NCBI GenBank assembly: GCA_946480465.1
Contig: CAMLJY010000050.1
Location: 1-47,533, forward strand
DNA from: an uncultured Burkholderiales bacterium
Lineage (GTDB): Bacteria > Pseudomonadota > Gammaproteobacteria > Burkholderiales > Burkholderiaceae
Reading direction: 5' to 3'
Length of the DNA: 47,533 bases
A program made the position numbers and the translations under genes. The notes beneath the pieces are model-generated. The model had not been told where the DNA came from, ran no database searches, and worked only from the letters and a program-made list of their open reading frames with translations. Each line of letters opens with the position of its first letter. Position 1 is the stretch's first letter. Shown piece by piece: positions 1 through 8,695 of this stretch.

Positions 1-143
1 GCCGCTCGCGCAAATACCACGCGCACGACGAGAAGGGTGAGTACCACCTGGGTGACCTGGTCGAGATCGCCGAAGGCCGTCCGATCAGCAAGACCAAGTC
101 CTGGGTGGTGACCAAGCTGCTGCAGAAGGCGGCACTGGTCTAA
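1..143 (+). CDS. rpsQ: 30S ribosomal protein S17, C-terminal part (5' end outside window)
   Basis: The reading frame enters at base 3 and gives 46 residues before the TAA at 141-143. They include [18 protein letters not shown] and the ending [13 protein letters not shown], which match the C-terminal half of S17, a primary 16S rRNA-binding protein of the small subunit. The start codon lies upstream of the window. In the standard S10-spc arrangement rplN follows rpsQ directly. Here a terminator-like hairpin and a peroxiredoxin gene come between them. A 7-bp hairpin (144-162) begins at the base after the stop codon. Confidence 0.95.
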   Translation, partial: RSRKYHAHDEKGEYHLGDLVEIAEGRPISKTKSWVVTKLLQKAALV

Positions 144-185
144 GCCCGCGAGCGCCGCGGGCTCCATCCCGCGGTCGCCTGACGA

Positions 186-230
186 CGGCCGGAACGCTGG
201 CATGCTGGCGGACCGGCCGCATTCTTTTTG
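186..230 (+). terminator. Probable intrinsic terminator after rpsQ
   Basis: A perfect 7-bp GC stem (CGGCCGG at 186-192 with CCGGCCG at 213-219) and a 20-nt loop are followed by CATTCTTTTTG, so a GC stem runs into a T-rich tract. A second, shorter hairpin (GCCCGCG 144-150 / CGCGGGC 156-162) precedes it. Together they probably end or attenuate transcription from the upstream ribosomal genes before the peroxiredoxin gene. The loop is longer than ideal, so termination may be partial. Confidence 0.6.
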
Positions 231-307
231 CGCGGGCCTTGTCACACGGCGGGGCCTGTCACCACCGCGCCCAAGACCGGCGCACTCCACTCCACCAGGG
301 GATAAGC

Positions 308-823
308 ATGATCAAGGTTGGCGACAAGCTGCCCGCGGGCACGTTGAGCGAGTTCATCGAGATCGAGGGCAATGGCTGCTCGCTCGGTCCGAACGGATTC
401 GACATCCAAAAGGAAACGGCCGACAAGACCGTCGCGATCTTCGGTCTGCCGGGTGCCTTCACGCCCACCTGCTCGGCCAAGCACGTGCCGGGCTACGTCG
501 CCAAGTTCGACGAGCTCAGGGCCGCGGGCGTCGACGAGATCTGGTGCGTGTCAGTGAATGACGCCTTCGTGATGGGGGCCTGGGGTCGCGAGCAGAAAAC
601 CGGCGGCAAGGTTCGCATGATGGCCGACGGCAGCGCCGATTTCGCCAAGGCGACGGGCCTCACGCTGGACCTGACCTCGAAGGGCATGGGCCTGCGCTCG
701 GCGCGTTACTCCATGCTGGTGAAGGACGGTGTCGTGAAGTCGCTGAACGTCGAAGGACCCGGCAAGTTCGAGGTCAGCGACGCCGACACACTGCTGAAGC
801 AGGCCCAGGAACTGAAGGCTTAA
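308..823 (+). CDS. Peroxiredoxin (Prx5-like, AhpC/TSA superfamily)
   Basis: This 171-residue thiol peroxidase should reduce H2O2 and organic peroxides in the cytoplasm. The peroxidatic cysteine is Cys55 in GAFTPTCS, the Prx5-type form of PxxxTxxC. The conserved active-site arginine is probably Arg133 in RSARYSM. Cys24 and Cys80 are also present, but no resolving cysteine can be named from sequence. ATG 308 is chosen because the protein then begins MIKVGDKLPAG, the usual start of the family, with AGGGG upstream; a longer in-frame extension to GTG 239 looks unrelated. The gene sits between rpsQ and rplN, with a terminator-like hairpin before it and a separate rplN promoter after it, so it is probably expressed on its own. 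No convincing promoter was found between 230 and 300. Confidence 0.92.
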   Translation: MIKVGDKLPAGTLSEFIEIEGNGCSLGPNGFDIQKETADKTVAIFGLPGAFTPTCSAKHVPGYVAKFDELRAAGVDEIWCVSVNDAFVMGAWGREQKTGGKVRMMADGSADFAKATGLTLDLTSKGMGLRSARYSMLVKDGVVKSLNVEGPGKFEVSDADTLLKQAQELKA

Positions 824-832
824 TGCAGGCGC

Positions 833-869
833 TTGACCCGGCTGCGGATTTGCTCGCATAATCCGCAGC
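833..869 (+). promoter_or_regulatory. Sigma70 promoter of the spc operon with inverted repeat over the -10
   Basis: TTGACC (833-838) and CATAAT (857-862) are separated by 18 nt, a good sigma70 promoter with a predicted start near 869 and a leader of about 155 nt before rplN. A perfect 10-bp inverted repeat (841-850 with 860-869, 9-nt loop) lies between the hexamers and covers most of the -10 and the start point. It could be an operator. As RNA made by read-through from the peroxiredoxin gene it would form a hairpin, but no T-tract follows. Confidence 0.65.
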
Positions 870-1025
870 TTCGCCGCCAGCTGACCTATGCATTCGCGTG
901 GGCCGGTTGTCGGATCCGCCCAATCGGGGTTGCCTGCTCGGCGGCCGCGACGGGCCCAAGACTGACCGACTTGCGACAGGTCCTTAACCGGGCCAGTGGC
1001 TCGGCGGGAAAAGTTGGGGACACAA

Positions 1026-1394
1026 ATGATCCAAATGCAATCGCGGCTCGACGTGGCCGACAACACGGGCGCCAAGTCCGTCATGTGCATCAAGGTGCTC
1101 GGGGGTTCCAAGCGCCGCTATGCAGGCATCGGCGACATCATCAAGGTGTCGATCAAGGAGGCTGCCCCGCGTGGCCGCGTCAAGAAGGGCGAGGTCTACA
1201 GCGCCGTGGTGGTTCGCACTGCCAAGGGCGTGCGTCGCCAGGATGGCTCGCTGGTCAAGTTCGATGGCAATGCTGCCGTCCTGCTGAACGCCAAGCTGGA
1301 GCCTATCGGTACTCGCATCTTCGGCCCGGTGACGCGTGAGCTGCGCACCGAGCGGTTCATGAAGATCGTGTCGCTGGCGCCGGAAGTGCTGTAA
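1026..1394 (+). CDS. rplN: 50S ribosomal protein L14
   Basis: The 122-residue product starts [17 protein letters not shown] and ends [12 protein letters not shown], both diagnostic of L14. L14 binds 23S rRNA and forms an inter-subunit bridge with 16S rRNA. ATG 1026 is chosen over the upstream in-frame ATG 996 because bacterial L14 begins at MIQ and the extra ten residues look unrelated. It is the first gene of the spc operon here, behind its own promoter at 833-862, and rplX follows after 36 nt. Confidence 0.97.
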   Translation: MIQMQSRLDVADNTGAKSVMCIKVLGGSKRRYAGIGDIIKVSIKEAAPRGRVKKGEVYSAVVVRTAKGVRRQDGSLVKFDGNAAVLLNAKLEPIGTRIFGPVTRELRTERFMKIVSLAPEVL

Positions 1395-1430
1395 GCCCGG
1401 CCGCAGATCGCTCATCGAAGGACTCAGGCC

Positions 1431-1748
1431 ATGAACAAGATTCGCAAAGGCGACCAGGTCATCGTGTTGACCGGCCGCGACAAGGGCAAGCGCGGCACCG
1501 TGTCGCTGCGCGTCGATGACGAGCGCGTCGTCGTCGAGGGTGTGAACGTGGTGAAGAAGCACGTGAAGCCAAACCCGATGAAGGGTACGACCGGCGGCGT
1601 GGTCGACAAGACGATGCCGATCCATCAATCCAATGTTGCGATCTTCAATGCCGCCACAGGCAAGGCCGATCGCGTGGGCGTGAAGACCCTGGCCGATGGC
1701 AAGCGCGTGCGCGTCTACAAGTCCAGCGGCGAAGAGATCAAGGCATAA
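1431..1748 (+). CDS. rplX: 50S ribosomal protein L24
   Basis: The product has 105 residues and begins [20 protein letters not shown], a KOW-motif start typical of L24, with the conserved [13 protein letters not shown] segment following. L24 starts 50S assembly by binding 23S rRNA near the exit tunnel. AAGGACT lies upstream of the ATG. The rplE start codon comes 9 nt after the stop, so the pair is tightly coupled. Confidence 0.97.
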   Translation: MNKIRKGDQVIVLTGRDKGKRGTVSLRVDDERVVVEGVNVVKKHVKPNPMKGTTGGVVDKTMPIHQSNVAIFNAATGKADRVGVKTLADGKRVRVYKSSGEEIKA

Positions 1749-1757
1749 GAGGTCGAC

Positions 1758-2297
1758 ATGGCTCGTCTGCAAGAGTTTTACCGCGAGAAGGTCGTGCCGG
1801 ACCTCGTGAAGAAGTTCGGCTACAAGTCGGTGATGCAAGTGCCTCGCCTGACGAAGATCACGCTCAACATGGGCGTCAGCGAGGCGGTGGCTGACAAGAA
1901 GGTGATGGACCACGCAGTCGGCGATCTCACCAAGATCGCTGGTCAGAAACCGGTGGTCACGAAATCCCGCAAGGCCATCGCCGGCTTCAAGATCCGCGAG
2001 AACCTGCCCATCGGCTGCATGGTCACGCTGCGTGGTGTCCAGATGTATGAGTTTCTGGACCGCTTCGTGACGATTGCGCTGCCCCGCGTGCGCGACTTCC
2101 GTGGCATCTCGGGGCGGTCGTTCGACGGCCGCGGCAATTACAACGTCGGCGTCAAAGAGCAGATCATCTTCCCCGAGATCGAGTACGACAAGATCGACGC
2201 GATCCGCGGTCTGAACATCAGCTTCACGACCACGGCGAGGACCGACGACGAGTGCAAGGCGCTGCTGGCCGCCTTCCGCTTTCCGTTCAAGAACTGA
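1758..2297 (+). CDS. rplE: 50S ribosomal protein L5
   Basis: The product has 179 residues, the standard length. It contains [19 protein letters not shown] near the N-terminus and the [13 protein letters not shown] and VRDFRGIS signatures of L5. L5 binds 5S rRNA and contacts P-site tRNA in the central protuberance. The rpsN start lies 8 nt after the stop. Confidence 0.98.
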   Translation: MARLQEFYREKVVPDLVKKFGYKSVMQVPRLTKITLNMGVSEAVADKKVMDHAVGDLTKIAGQKPVVTKSRKAIAGFKIRENLPIGCMVTLRGVQMYEFLDRFVTIALPRVRDFRGISGRSFDGRGNYNVGVKEQIIFPEIEYDKIDAIRGLNISFTTTARTDDECKALLAAFRFPFKN

Positions 2298-2305
2298 GGC
2301 GAATC

Positions 2306-2611
2306 ATGGCCAAACTGTCCCTGAAGCAACGCGAAGCCAAGCGCGAGAAGCTGGTCGCCAAGTTCTCGAAGAAGCACGCCGAACTGAAGGCCGTCGCCAA
2401 TGACGCGTCGAAGTCGGACGAAGAGCGCTACCTGGCTCGTCTGGAGCTGCAGAAGCTGCCGCGCAATGCCAACCCGACCCGTCTGCGCAACCGCTGCGAG
2501 CTGACCGGTCGTCCGCGCGGTACGTTCCGCACCTTCGGCCTCGGCCGCAGCAAGATCCGCGAACTCGCCTTCAAGGGCGACATCCCGGGCGTGGTCAAGG
2601 CCAGCTGGTAA
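2306..2611 (+). CDS. rpsN: 30S ribosomal protein S14, zinc-independent long form
   Basis: The product has 101 residues beginning [19 protein letters not shown] 2306 is chosen over in-frame ATG 2252, which lies inside rplE. The single cysteine, in [17 protein letters not shown], and the absence of CxxC pairs identify the long zinc-independent (C-minus) paralogue rather than the short zinc-binding form. S14 acts late in 30S head assembly. It has the usual place between rplE and rpsH. Confidence 0.97.
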   Translation: MAKLSLKQREAKREKLVAKFSKKHAELKAVANDASKSDEERYLARLELQKLPRNANPTRLRNRCELTGRPRGTFRTFGLGRSKIRELAFKGDIPGVVKASW

Positions 2612-2640
2612 TCGGCGGCGCGCCTGAAGGAGATACATAA

Positions 2641-3036
2641 ATGAGCATGAGTGATCCCATCGCGGACATGCTGACGCGCATCCGCAATGCGCAGATGATC
2701 GAGAAGGCCGTCGTCGTGATGCCCTCCTCGAAGCTGAAGGTCGCGATCGCCCAGGTCCTGAAGGACGAGGGCTACATCGACGGGTTCGCCATCAAGGCCG
2801 AAGGCGCCAAGAGCGAGCTCGAGATCGCGCTGAAGTACTACGCCGGTCGTCCTGTGATCGAGCGCATCGAGCGCGTCAGCCGCCCGGGCCTGCGCATCTA
2901 CAAGGGTCGCGACGCGATCCCGCAGGTGATGAATGGTCTCGGCGTCGCGATCGTCACGACCCCGAAGGGCGTGATGACCGACCGCAAGGCTCGCCAGTCC
3001 GGTGTCGGCGGCGAAGTGCTTTGCTACGTGGCCTGA
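2641..3036 (+). CDS. rpsH: 30S ribosomal protein S8
   Basis: The 131-residue product begins [18 protein letters not shown], as in other Burkholderiales S8 proteins. It ends with the conserved [20 protein letters not shown]8 binds the 16S central domain and in E. coli represses the spc operon by binding mRNA near rplE; whether that holds here was not tested. AAGGAG at 2627-2632 is a strong ribosome binding site. Confidence 0.98.
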   Translation: MSMSDPIADMLTRIRNAQMIEKAVVVMPSSKLKVAIAQVLKDEGYIDGFAIKAEGAKSELEIALKYYAGRPVIERIERVSRPGLRIYKGRDAIPQVMNGLGVAIVTTPKGVMTDRKARQSGVGGEVLCYVA

Positions 3037-3058
3037 TCGCGCGAAGGAGAGACACGAA

Positions 3059-3592
3059 ATGTCCCGCGTAGGAAAGATGCCGATCGCCGTCCCGAAGGGC
3101 GTCGAAGTGCAGATCAAGGAAGACCAGATCACGGTCAAGGGCGCTAACGGCACGCTGGTGCGTCCGACACATGCGCTGGTCACCGTGACCATGGATGGCG
3201 ATCAGCTCAAGATTGCCCCGGCGAACGAGAGTGCGCAGGCCAATGCGATGAGCGGCACGATGCGCGCGCTGCTCAACAACATGGTCAACGGCGTCAGCAA
3301 GGGCTTCGAGAAGAAGCTGCAGCTGGTTGGCGTGGGTTTCCGCGCCCAGGCCCAGGGCACCAAGCTGAACCTCCAGATCGGGTTCTCGCACCCGGTGGCG
3401 AAGGACATGCCCGCCGGCATCAAGGTCGAGACCCCGACCCAGACCGAAATCCTCATCAAGGGTGCCGACCGCCAGGTCGTCGGGCAGGTGGCCGCTGAAG
3501 TGCGCGCCATTCGTCCGCCCGAGCCGTACAAGGGCAAGGGCATCCGCTACGCCGACGAGCGCGTGGTGCTGAAGGAAACGAAGAAGAAGTAA
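3059..3592 (+). CDS. rplF: 50S ribosomal protein L6
   Basis: The product has 177 residues, starting [17 protein letters not shown]. It contains the conserved [20 protein letters not shown] and the C-terminal [16 protein letters not shown] signature. L6 sits at the base of the L7/L12 stalk near the factor-binding site. ATG 3059 is preferred to in-frame ATG 3002, which overlaps rpsH, because it gives the family N-terminus and follows a GAAGGAGAG binding site. Confidence 0.98.
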   Translation: MSRVGKMPIAVPKGVEVQIKEDQITVKGANGTLVRPTHALVTVTMDGDQLKIAPANESAQANAMSGTMRALLNNMVNGVSKGFEKKLQLVGVGFRAQAQGTKLNLQIGFSHPVAKDMPAGIKVETPTQTEILIKGADRQVVGQVAAEVRAIRPPEPYKGKGIRYADERVVLKETKKK

Positions 3593-3602
3593 GGAGCTGA
3601 TC

Positions 3603-3965
3603 ATGCTGACCAAGAAAGAACAGCGCCTGCGTCGCTCCCGCCAAACCCGCGCCCGCATCGCGGGCCAGGGCGCCGTGCGGCTGACCGTCTTCCGTTCCAA
3701 CCTGCACATCTACGCCAGTGTCATCTCCGACGACGGCACCAAGGTGCTGGCCTCGGCCTCGACGGCCGAGAAGGAAGTGCGCGAGCAGATCGGCAAGGAC
3801 AAGGGCGGCAACGCCGCGGCCGCTGCCCTGGTGGGCAAGCGCATCGCCGAGAAGGCGAAGGCTGCCGGTGTCGAGAAGGTCGCGTTCGACCGCTCGGGCT
3901 TTGCCTACCACGGCCGCGTGAAGGCGCTGGCCGAGGCTGCGCGCGAAGCCGGCCTGCAGTTCTAA
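3603..3965 (+). CDS. rplR: 50S ribosomal protein L18
   Basis: The product has 120 residues with the basic N-terminus [19 protein letters not shown], the [18 protein letters not shown] segment and the C-terminal [20 protein letters not shown] motif. All are characteristic of L18, which binds 5S rRNA with L5. It lies 10 nt after rplF and 12 nt before rpsE. Confidence 0.97.
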   Translation: MLTKKEQRLRRSRQTRARIAGQGAVRLTVFRSNLHIYASVISDDGTKVLASASTAEKEVREQIGKDKGGNAAAAALVGKRIAEKAKAAGVEKVAFDRSGFAYHGRVKALAEAAREAGLQF

Positions 3966-3977
3966 GGACTTACGCAA

Positions 3978-4496
3978 ATGGCAAAGTTTCAACCCCGTGC
4001 TCAGACCGAAGGCAATGACGACGGTCTGAAGGAAAAGATGATCGCGGTCAACCGCGTCACCAAGGTCGTCAAGGGCGGCCGGACCCTCAGCTTCGCTGCG
4101 CTGACGGTCGTGGGTGACGGCGACGGCCGCATCGGGATGGGCAAGGGCAAGGCCAAGGAAGTGCCGGTGTCGGTGCAGAAGGCCATGGAAGGCGCCCGCC
4201 GCAACATGTTCAAGGTCCAGCTGCGCAATGGCACCGTGCACCATAACGTGCGCGGCGAGCATGGTGCCGCCAAGGTCCTGCTGGCGCCTGCGCCGGCCGG
4301 TACCGGCATCATTGCTGGCGGCCCGATGCGCGCCGTCTTCGAAGTGATGGGCGTGACCGACATCGTGGCCAAGAGCCTCGGCTCGAGCAACCCGTACAAC
4401 ATGGTGCGTGCCACCCTCGACGCGCTGAAGCGCTCGACCACCGCCGCCGAAGTGGCGGCCAAGCGCGGCAAGACGGTTGAAGAGATCTTCAACTGA
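3978..4496 (+). CDS. rpsE: 30S ribosomal protein S5
   Basis: The product has 172 residues with the dsRNA-binding-like N-terminal domain ([19 protein letters not shown]), the [18 protein letters not shown] motif, and the C-terminal [18 protein letters not shown] and [14 protein letters not shown] segments. S5 lies at the 30S solvent side, contributes to decoding accuracy and has mRNA helicase activity with S3 and S4. Confidence 0.98.
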   Translation: MAKFQPRAQTEGNDDGLKEKMIAVNRVTKVVKGGRTLSFAALTVVGDGDGRIGMGKGKAKEVPVSVQKAMEGARRNMFKVQLRNGTVHHNVRGEHGAAKVLLAPAPAGTGIIAGGPMRAVFEVMGVTDIVAKSLGSSNPYNMVRATLDALKRSTTAAEVAAKRGKTVEEIFN

Positions 4497-4518
4497 TCGG
4501 GCGCGACGGAGAACATCC

Positions 4519-4701
4519 ATGTCGGACAAGAAAACCCTCACGGTCAAGCTCGTCAGGAGCCCGATTGGCTGCAAGCAGTCGCACCGCGACACCGTGCGCG
4601 GCCTGGGCCTGCGCGGCCTGAACAGCCAGCGCGTGCTGGAAGACACCCCGGCGGTGCGCGGCATGATCAACAAGGTCGCGTACCTGGTGCAGGTGCTGTA
4701 A
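4519..4701 (+). CDS. rpmD: 50S ribosomal protein L30
   Basis: The product has 60 residues, [20 protein letters not shown] onward, with the conserved [10 protein letters not shown] and the ending [11 protein letters not shown]. This is the full length for bacterial L30. ATG 4519 is chosen over in-frame ATG 4477 inside rpsE because it gives the family start and follows GACGGAGAAC. The gene lies in its usual place between rpsE and rplO. Confidence 0.97.
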   Translation: MSDKKTLTVKLVRSPIGCKQSHRDTVRGLGLRGLNSQRVLEDTPAVRGMINKVAYLVQVL

Positions 4702-4722
4702 GGCATCGCTAGGACTCTCACC

Positions 4723-5154
4723 ATGCAACTCAATACCATCAAGCCCGCCGCGGGCGCCAAGCATGCCAAGCGTCGCGTTGGCCGTGGCATCGGCTCCGGC
4801 CTGGGCAAGACGGCAGGCCGCGGCCACAAGGGCCAGCACTCGCGTGCCGGCGGCTACCACAAGGTCGGCTTCGAAGGCGGCCAGATGCCGCTGCAGCGCC
4901 GCCTGCCCAAGCGCGGCTTCAAGTCCCGCGCGCTGAAGTACAACGGCGAGATCACCCTGTCCGACCTGCAGCGCCTGGACAAGGACGAGGTTGACCTGGT
5001 GACGCTGAAGCAAGCCGGCCTGGTCGGCGAGCTGATCCGTCACGTGAAGGTGATCAAGGCCGGTGAGCTGTCACGCAAGGTGGCCCTGAAGGGCCTGGGC
5101 GCGACGGCGGGTGCCAAGGCGGCGATCGAGGCCGCTGGCGGCAGCTTGGCCTGA
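4723..5154 (+). CDS. rplO: 50S ribosomal protein L15
   Basis: The product has 143 residues. The Gly/Arg-rich N-terminal extension ([20 protein letters not shown]) and the following [20 protein letters not shown] are the L15 signature. L15 is a late-assembling 23S rRNA-binding protein. The stop is 28 nt before secY. Confidence 0.98.
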   Translation: MQLNTIKPAAGAKHAKRRVGRGIGSGLGKTAGRGHKGQHSRAGGYHKVGFEGGQMPLQRRLPKRGFKSRALKYNGEITLSDLQRLDKDEVDLVTLKQAGLVGELIRHVKVIKAGELSRKVALKGLGATAGAKAAIEAAGGSLA

Positions 5155-5182
5155 CGCCTTCTGATCAAGCAAGGCTTCGACT

Positions 5183-6493
5183 TTGGCTACTTCGGCAAAC
5201 CAGCTGGCCAAGAGCGGCAAGTTCGGCGACCTGCGTCGCCGGCTTGTGTTCTTGCTGCTCGCGTTGGTGGTCTACCGCATCGGGGCACACATCCCCGTGC
5301 CGGGCATCGATCCCAACCAGCTGCAGCAGCTGTTCAACAACCAGCAGGGCGGCATTCTGAACCTGTTCAACATGTTCTCCGGCGGGGCGCTGTCGCGCTT
5401 CACGGTGTTCGCGTTGGGCATCATGCCGTACATCTCCGCGTCGATCATCATGCAGCTGATGACCTATGTGGTGCCGACGCTGGAGGCGCTGAAGAAGGAG
5501 GGCGAAGCGGGCCGGCGCAAGATCACGCAGTACACGCGCTATGGCACCTTGGGGTTGGCGCTCTTCCAGTCGCTGGGCATCGCGCTGGCACTGGAGGGTT
5601 CCCAGGGGCTGGTGCTGTCGCCCGGCTTCGGCTTCCGGATGACCACGGTCGTGAGCCTGACCGCGGGAACCATGTTCCTGATGTGGCTCGGCGAGCAGAT
5701 CACCGAGCGGGGCCTTGGCAACGGCATCTCGATTCTGATCTTCGGCGGCATCGCTGCCGGCCTGCCAGGAGCCATCGGCGGCTTGTTCGAGCTGGTGCGC
5801 ACCGGCGCGATGAGCATCATCGCCATGCTGTTCATCATCTCGCTGGTCGTGCTGGTGACGTTTGCGGTCGTCTTCGTCGAACGGGGGCAGCGCAAGATCC
5901 TGGTCAATTACGCCAAGCGTCAGGTCGGCAACAAGGTCTACGGTGGCCAGTCCTCGCACCTGCCGCTGAAGTTGAACATGTCGGGTGTGATTCCGCCGAT
6001 CTTCGCGTCGTCCATCATCTTGCTGCCGGCGACGGTGGTGGGCTGGTTCGCCACTGGCGAGGGCCTGCGTTGGTTGAAGGACATCTCGGCGGCGCTGTCT
6101 CCGGGTCAGCCGATCTACGTGCTGCTGTACGCGGCCATGATCGTCTTCTTCTGCTTCTTCTACACGGCGCTGGTGTTCAACAGCCGCGAGACGGCAGACA
6201 ACCTGAAGAAGAGTGGTGCGTTCATTCCGGGGATTCGGCCGGGCGACCAGACGGCGCGTCACATTGACAAGATCCTGTCGCGGTTGACACTTGCGGGTGC
6301 GATCTACATCACCGCGGTGTGTCTGCTGCCGGAGTTTCTGGTATTGAAGTACAACGTGCCGTTCTATTTCGGTGGAACGTCATTGCTGATCATCGTCGTC
6401 GTGACGATGGACTTCTGGGCCCAAGTGCAAAGCTATGTGATGAGCCAGCAGTACGAGTCACTGCTGAAGAAGGCGAATTTCAAAGCAAGCTGA
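5183..6493 (+). CDS. secY: Protein translocase subunit SecY (TTG start)
   Basis: The 436-residue SecY is the channel subunit of the SecYEG translocon in the inner membrane. Ten transmembrane helices are expected. [20 protein letters not shown] marks the first helix and [18 protein letters not shown] the second; the cytoplasmic loop with [18 protein letters not shown] follows later. The start codon is TTG at 5183, giving [20 protein letters not shown], the normal Burkholderiales N-terminus. AAGG sits 8 nt upstream, and the next in-frame ATG would delete the first helix. secY lies between rplO and infA. Confidence 0.97.
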   Translation: MATSANQLAKSGKFGDLRRRLVFLLLALVVYRIGAHIPVPGIDPNQLQQLFNNQQGGILNLFNMFSGGALSRFTVFALGIMPYISASIIMQLMTYVVPTLEALKKEGEAGRRKITQYTRYGTLGLALFQSLGIALALEGSQGLVLSPGFGFRMTTVVSLTAGTMFLMWLGEQITERGLGNGISILIFGGIAAGLPGAIGGLFELVRTGAMSIIAMLFIISLVVLVTFAVVFVERGQRKILVNYAKRQVGNKVYGGQSSHLPLKLNMSGVIPPIFASSIILLPATVVGWFATGEGLRWLKDISAALSPGQPIYVLLYAAMIVFFCFFYTALVFNSRETADNLKKSGAFIPGIRPGDQTARHIDKILSRLTLAGAIYITAVCLLPEFLVLKYNVPFYFGGTSLLIIVVVTMDFWAQVQSYVMSQQYESLLKKANFKAS

Positions 6494-6502
6494 AGAAGCC
6501 GG

Positions 6503-6721
6503 ATGTCAAAAGACGACGTCATCCAGATGCAGGGCGAGATCCTCGAGAACCTGCCCAATGCCACCTTTCGCGTGAAGCTGGAGAACGGGCACGTCGTGCT
6601 CGGCCACATCTCGGGAAAGATGCGCATGCATTACATCCGCATCCTGCCGGGCGACAAGGTGACGGTCGAACTGACGCCCTACGATTTGAGTCGCGCTCGC
6701 ATCGTGTTCCGCGCGAAGTGA
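6503..6721 (+). CDS. infA: Translation initiation factor IF-1
   Basis: The product has 72 residues and a single S1-like OB fold. It contains [38 protein letters not shown] and [13 protein letters not shown], all typical of IF-1. IF-1 occupies the 30S A site and supports IF-2 and IF-3. The gene starts 9 nt after secY, in contrast to E. coli, where infA is elsewhere on the chromosome. Confidence 0.97.
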   Translation: MSKDDVIQMQGEILENLPNATFRVKLENGHVVLGHISGKMRMHYIRILPGDKVTVELTPYDLSRARIVFRAK

Positions 6722-6739
6722 GTGCTTAAGGAGAAGACG

Positions 6740-6853
6740 ATGAAAGTCTCTGCATCGGTCAAGAAGATGTGCCGCAACTGCAAGATCATCCGCCGCAACG
6801 GTGTCGTGCGCGTGATCTGCACCGATCCGCGCCACAAGCAGCGTCAAGGTTGA
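6740..6853 (+). CDS. rpmJ: 50S ribosomal protein L36 (zinc-binding form)
   Basis: A 37-codon gene, [20 protein letters not shown] and so on, ending in TGA at 6851-6853. Cys11, Cys14, Cys27 and His32 form the zinc site of the C-plus paralogue. AAGGAG at 6729-6734 precedes the ATG. It lies 18 nt after infA and 15 nt before rpsM, the usual junction of the spc and alpha gene blocks. Confidence 0.96.
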   Translation: MKVSASVKKMCRNCKIIRRNGVVRVICTDPRHKQRQG

Positions 6854-6868
6854 GATAGAGGTTAGAAC

Positions 6869-7234
6869 ATGGCACGTATCGCTGGCATCAACATCCCGCC
6901 GCACAAGCACGCGGAGATTGGCCTGACGTCGATCTACGGCATTGGCCGGACCACCGCGCAGAAGATCTGCGAAACGGTGGGCATCGCCTACTCCAAGAAG
7001 ATCAAGGATCTCACCGACAACGACCTCGAGCGCATCCGCGAAGAGGTGGGCAAGCTCACGATCGAGGGCGACCTGCGCCGCGAGCTGTCGATGAACATCA
7101 AGCGCCTGATGGACCTGGGTTGCTACCGTGGCATGCGGCACCGCCGCGGCCTGCCGCTGCGCGGCCAGCGCACCCGCACCAATGCCCGCACCCGCAAGGG
7201 GCCGCGCAAGGGTGCCGCGGCGCTGAAGAAGTAA
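6869..7234 (+). CDS. rpsM: 30S ribosomal protein S13
   Basis: The product has 121 residues beginning [19 protein letters not shown]. It contains the helix-two-turn-helix region [16 protein letters not shown] and the basic C-terminal tail [20 protein letters not shown]13 contacts P-site tRNA and forms bridges to 23S rRNA and L5. First gene of the alpha block. Confidence 0.98.
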   Translation: MARIAGINIPPHKHAEIGLTSIYGIGRTTAQKICETVGIAYSKKIKDLTDNDLERIREEVGKLTIEGDLRRELSMNIKRLMDLGCYRGMRHRRGLPLRGQRTRTNARTRKGPRKGAAALKK

Positions 7235-7273
7235 GCAGCCCCAGGCTCCAGCAGCTAAAGACCGAGACACGAC

Positions 7274-7678
7274 ATGGCCAAAGCACCTGCCAACACCGCG
7301 GCACGCCGCGTGAGCAAGAAGATCCGCAAGAACGTGGCGGATGGCATCGCTCACGTGCACGCGTCGTTCAACAACACCATCATCACGATCACCGATCGCC
7401 AGGGCGGCGCGCTCGCCTGGGCGTCGTCGGGTGGCCAGGGCTTCAAGGGTTCGCGCAAGTCGACTCCCTTTGCGGCCCAGGTCGCGGCCGAAGTGGCCGG
7501 TCGCGCCGCCCAGGAACAGGGCATCAAGAATCTCGACGTCAAGATCAAGGGCCCTGGCCCGGGTCGCGAGTCCTCCGTGCGCGCGCTGGCGGCACTGGGC
7601 ATTCGCATCAATTCGATCAGCGATGTGACGCCGGTCCCGCACAACGGCTGCCGGCCGCAGAAGCGCCGCCGCATCTGA
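7274..7678 (+). CDS. rpsK: 30S ribosomal protein S11
   Basis: The product has 134 residues with [20 protein letters not shown], the [20 protein letters not shown] signature and the ending [19 protein letters not shown]11 lies on the 30S platform at the mRNA exit path. The N-terminal Ala/Lys-rich extension is normal for the family. A 237-nt leader separates it from rpsD. Confidence 0.98.
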   Translation: MAKAPANTAARRVSKKIRKNVADGIAHVHASFNNTIITITDRQGGALAWASSGGQGFKGSRKSTPFAAQVAAEVAGRAAQEQGIKNLDVKIKGPGPGRESSVRALAALGIRINSISDVTPVPHNGCRPQKRRRI

Positions 7679-7710
7679 TCCTGCGGCGCGAAGGCGGCCC
7701 TGGCTGCCGC

Positions 7711-7770
7711 TATACTCGCGAGTTCTTTCGTCTGCCGGCGCTGTCTTGAACAGCTGCCGGCTGTTTCGTT
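7711..7770 (+). promoter_or_regulatory. rpsD leader: possible -10 box and strong hairpin
   Basis: TATACT at 7711-7716 could be a -10 box but has no good -35 partner. Shortly after the implied start point, GCCGGCGCTGT (7734-7744) pairs with ACAGC-T-GCCGGC (7750-7761), leaving a 5-nt loop and one bulged T; the T-rich stretch TGTTTCGTT follows. It could be an attenuator or a protein-binding leader. S4 regulates the alpha operon in E. coli, but that leader lies before rpsM, so a role for S4 here is speculation. Confidence 0.4.
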
Positions 7771-7915
7771 GAGGGTCCCGCGGTTCGTGTCCGTCATCTG
7801 AACCGGCACGATTGCAGCCCGGCGTACCTCAAGCCCACCGTCTGAGCGCCTTACACAACACCCGCCAGACTCGCGCGACATCCGCCTCGCGTCAGACACA
7901 TCAAAGGAAAGCAAC

Positions 7916-8539
7916 GTGGCACGTTACCTCGGACCCAAGGCCAAGCTGGCCCGCCGTGAAGGCACCGACCTCTATCTGAAGAGCGCCCGCCGCGCCATCA
8001 GCGATAAGGCGAAGTTCGACACCAAGCCCGGCCAGCATGGCCGCACGTCTGGCTCCCGGACGTCCGACTTCGGCTTGCAGCTGCGCGAGAAGCAGAAGGT
8101 CAAGCGCATGTACGGCGTGCTCGAGCGCCAGTTCCGCCGCTACTTCGCCGAGGCAGAGCGCCGCCGGGGCAACACCGGCGCCAATCTGCTGTTGATCCTG
8201 GAGTCGCGCCTGGACAACGTGGTCTACCGCATGGGCTTCGGTTCCACCCGTGCCGAGGCACGCCAGCTGGTGTCGCATCAGGCCATCCTCGTGAACGGCA
8301 AGACCGTCAACATCCCCTCGTACCTCGTCAAGGCGGGCGACGTGATCGCCCTGCGCGAAAAGGCCAAGAAGCAGCTGCGTGTGACCGATGCGGTCAAGCT
8401 GGCCGAGTCGATCGGCATGCCCGGCTGGGTCCAGGTCGATGCGACCAAGCTCGAAGGCGTGTTCAAGAAGGTGCCCGATCGCGACGAATTCGGTTCGGAC
8501 ATCAACGAATCGCTGATCGTCGAACTGTATTCGCGCTAA
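7916..8539 (+). CDS. rpsD: 30S ribosomal protein S4 (GTG start)
   Basis: The product has 207 residues beginning at GTG 7916 with [19 protein letters not shown], after AAAGGAAAG. It contains the S4 N-terminal region ([20 protein letters not shown]) and an S4 RNA-binding domain ([37 protein letters not shown]). S4 nucleates 30S body assembly and acts as an operon repressor in E. coli. The 237-nt upstream leader with its hairpin is unusually long for this operon. Confidence 0.98.
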   Translation: MARYLGPKAKLARREGTDLYLKSARRAISDKAKFDTKPGQHGRTSGSRTSDFGLQLREKQKVKRMYGVLERQFRRYFAEAERRRGNTGANLLLILESRLDNVVYRMGFGSTRAEARQLVSHQAILVNGKTVNIPSYLVKAGDVIALREKAKKQLRVTDAVKLAESIGMPGWVQVDATKLEGVFKKVPDRDEFGSDINESLIVELYSR

Positions 8540-8695
8540 CTGAACCGAGGAGCGGGTTCGCGCCGCCCGTGGCGCGCGAACCTGATCAGGTGCCGCTTCG
8601 CGTGCCGGGCACGGAGTGGACACGACAACAGCCCGGCATGGTCCATCAGCCTTATCGGTGTAACGAGCCGAGGGTATTGAGAGGAACAGGACTCG

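Noticed and set aside
239..823. Longer peroxiredoxin start at GTG 239
   Set aside because: The extra 23 residues are not like any peroxiredoxin N-terminus and would begin only 9 nt after the T-tract of the terminator-like hairpin.
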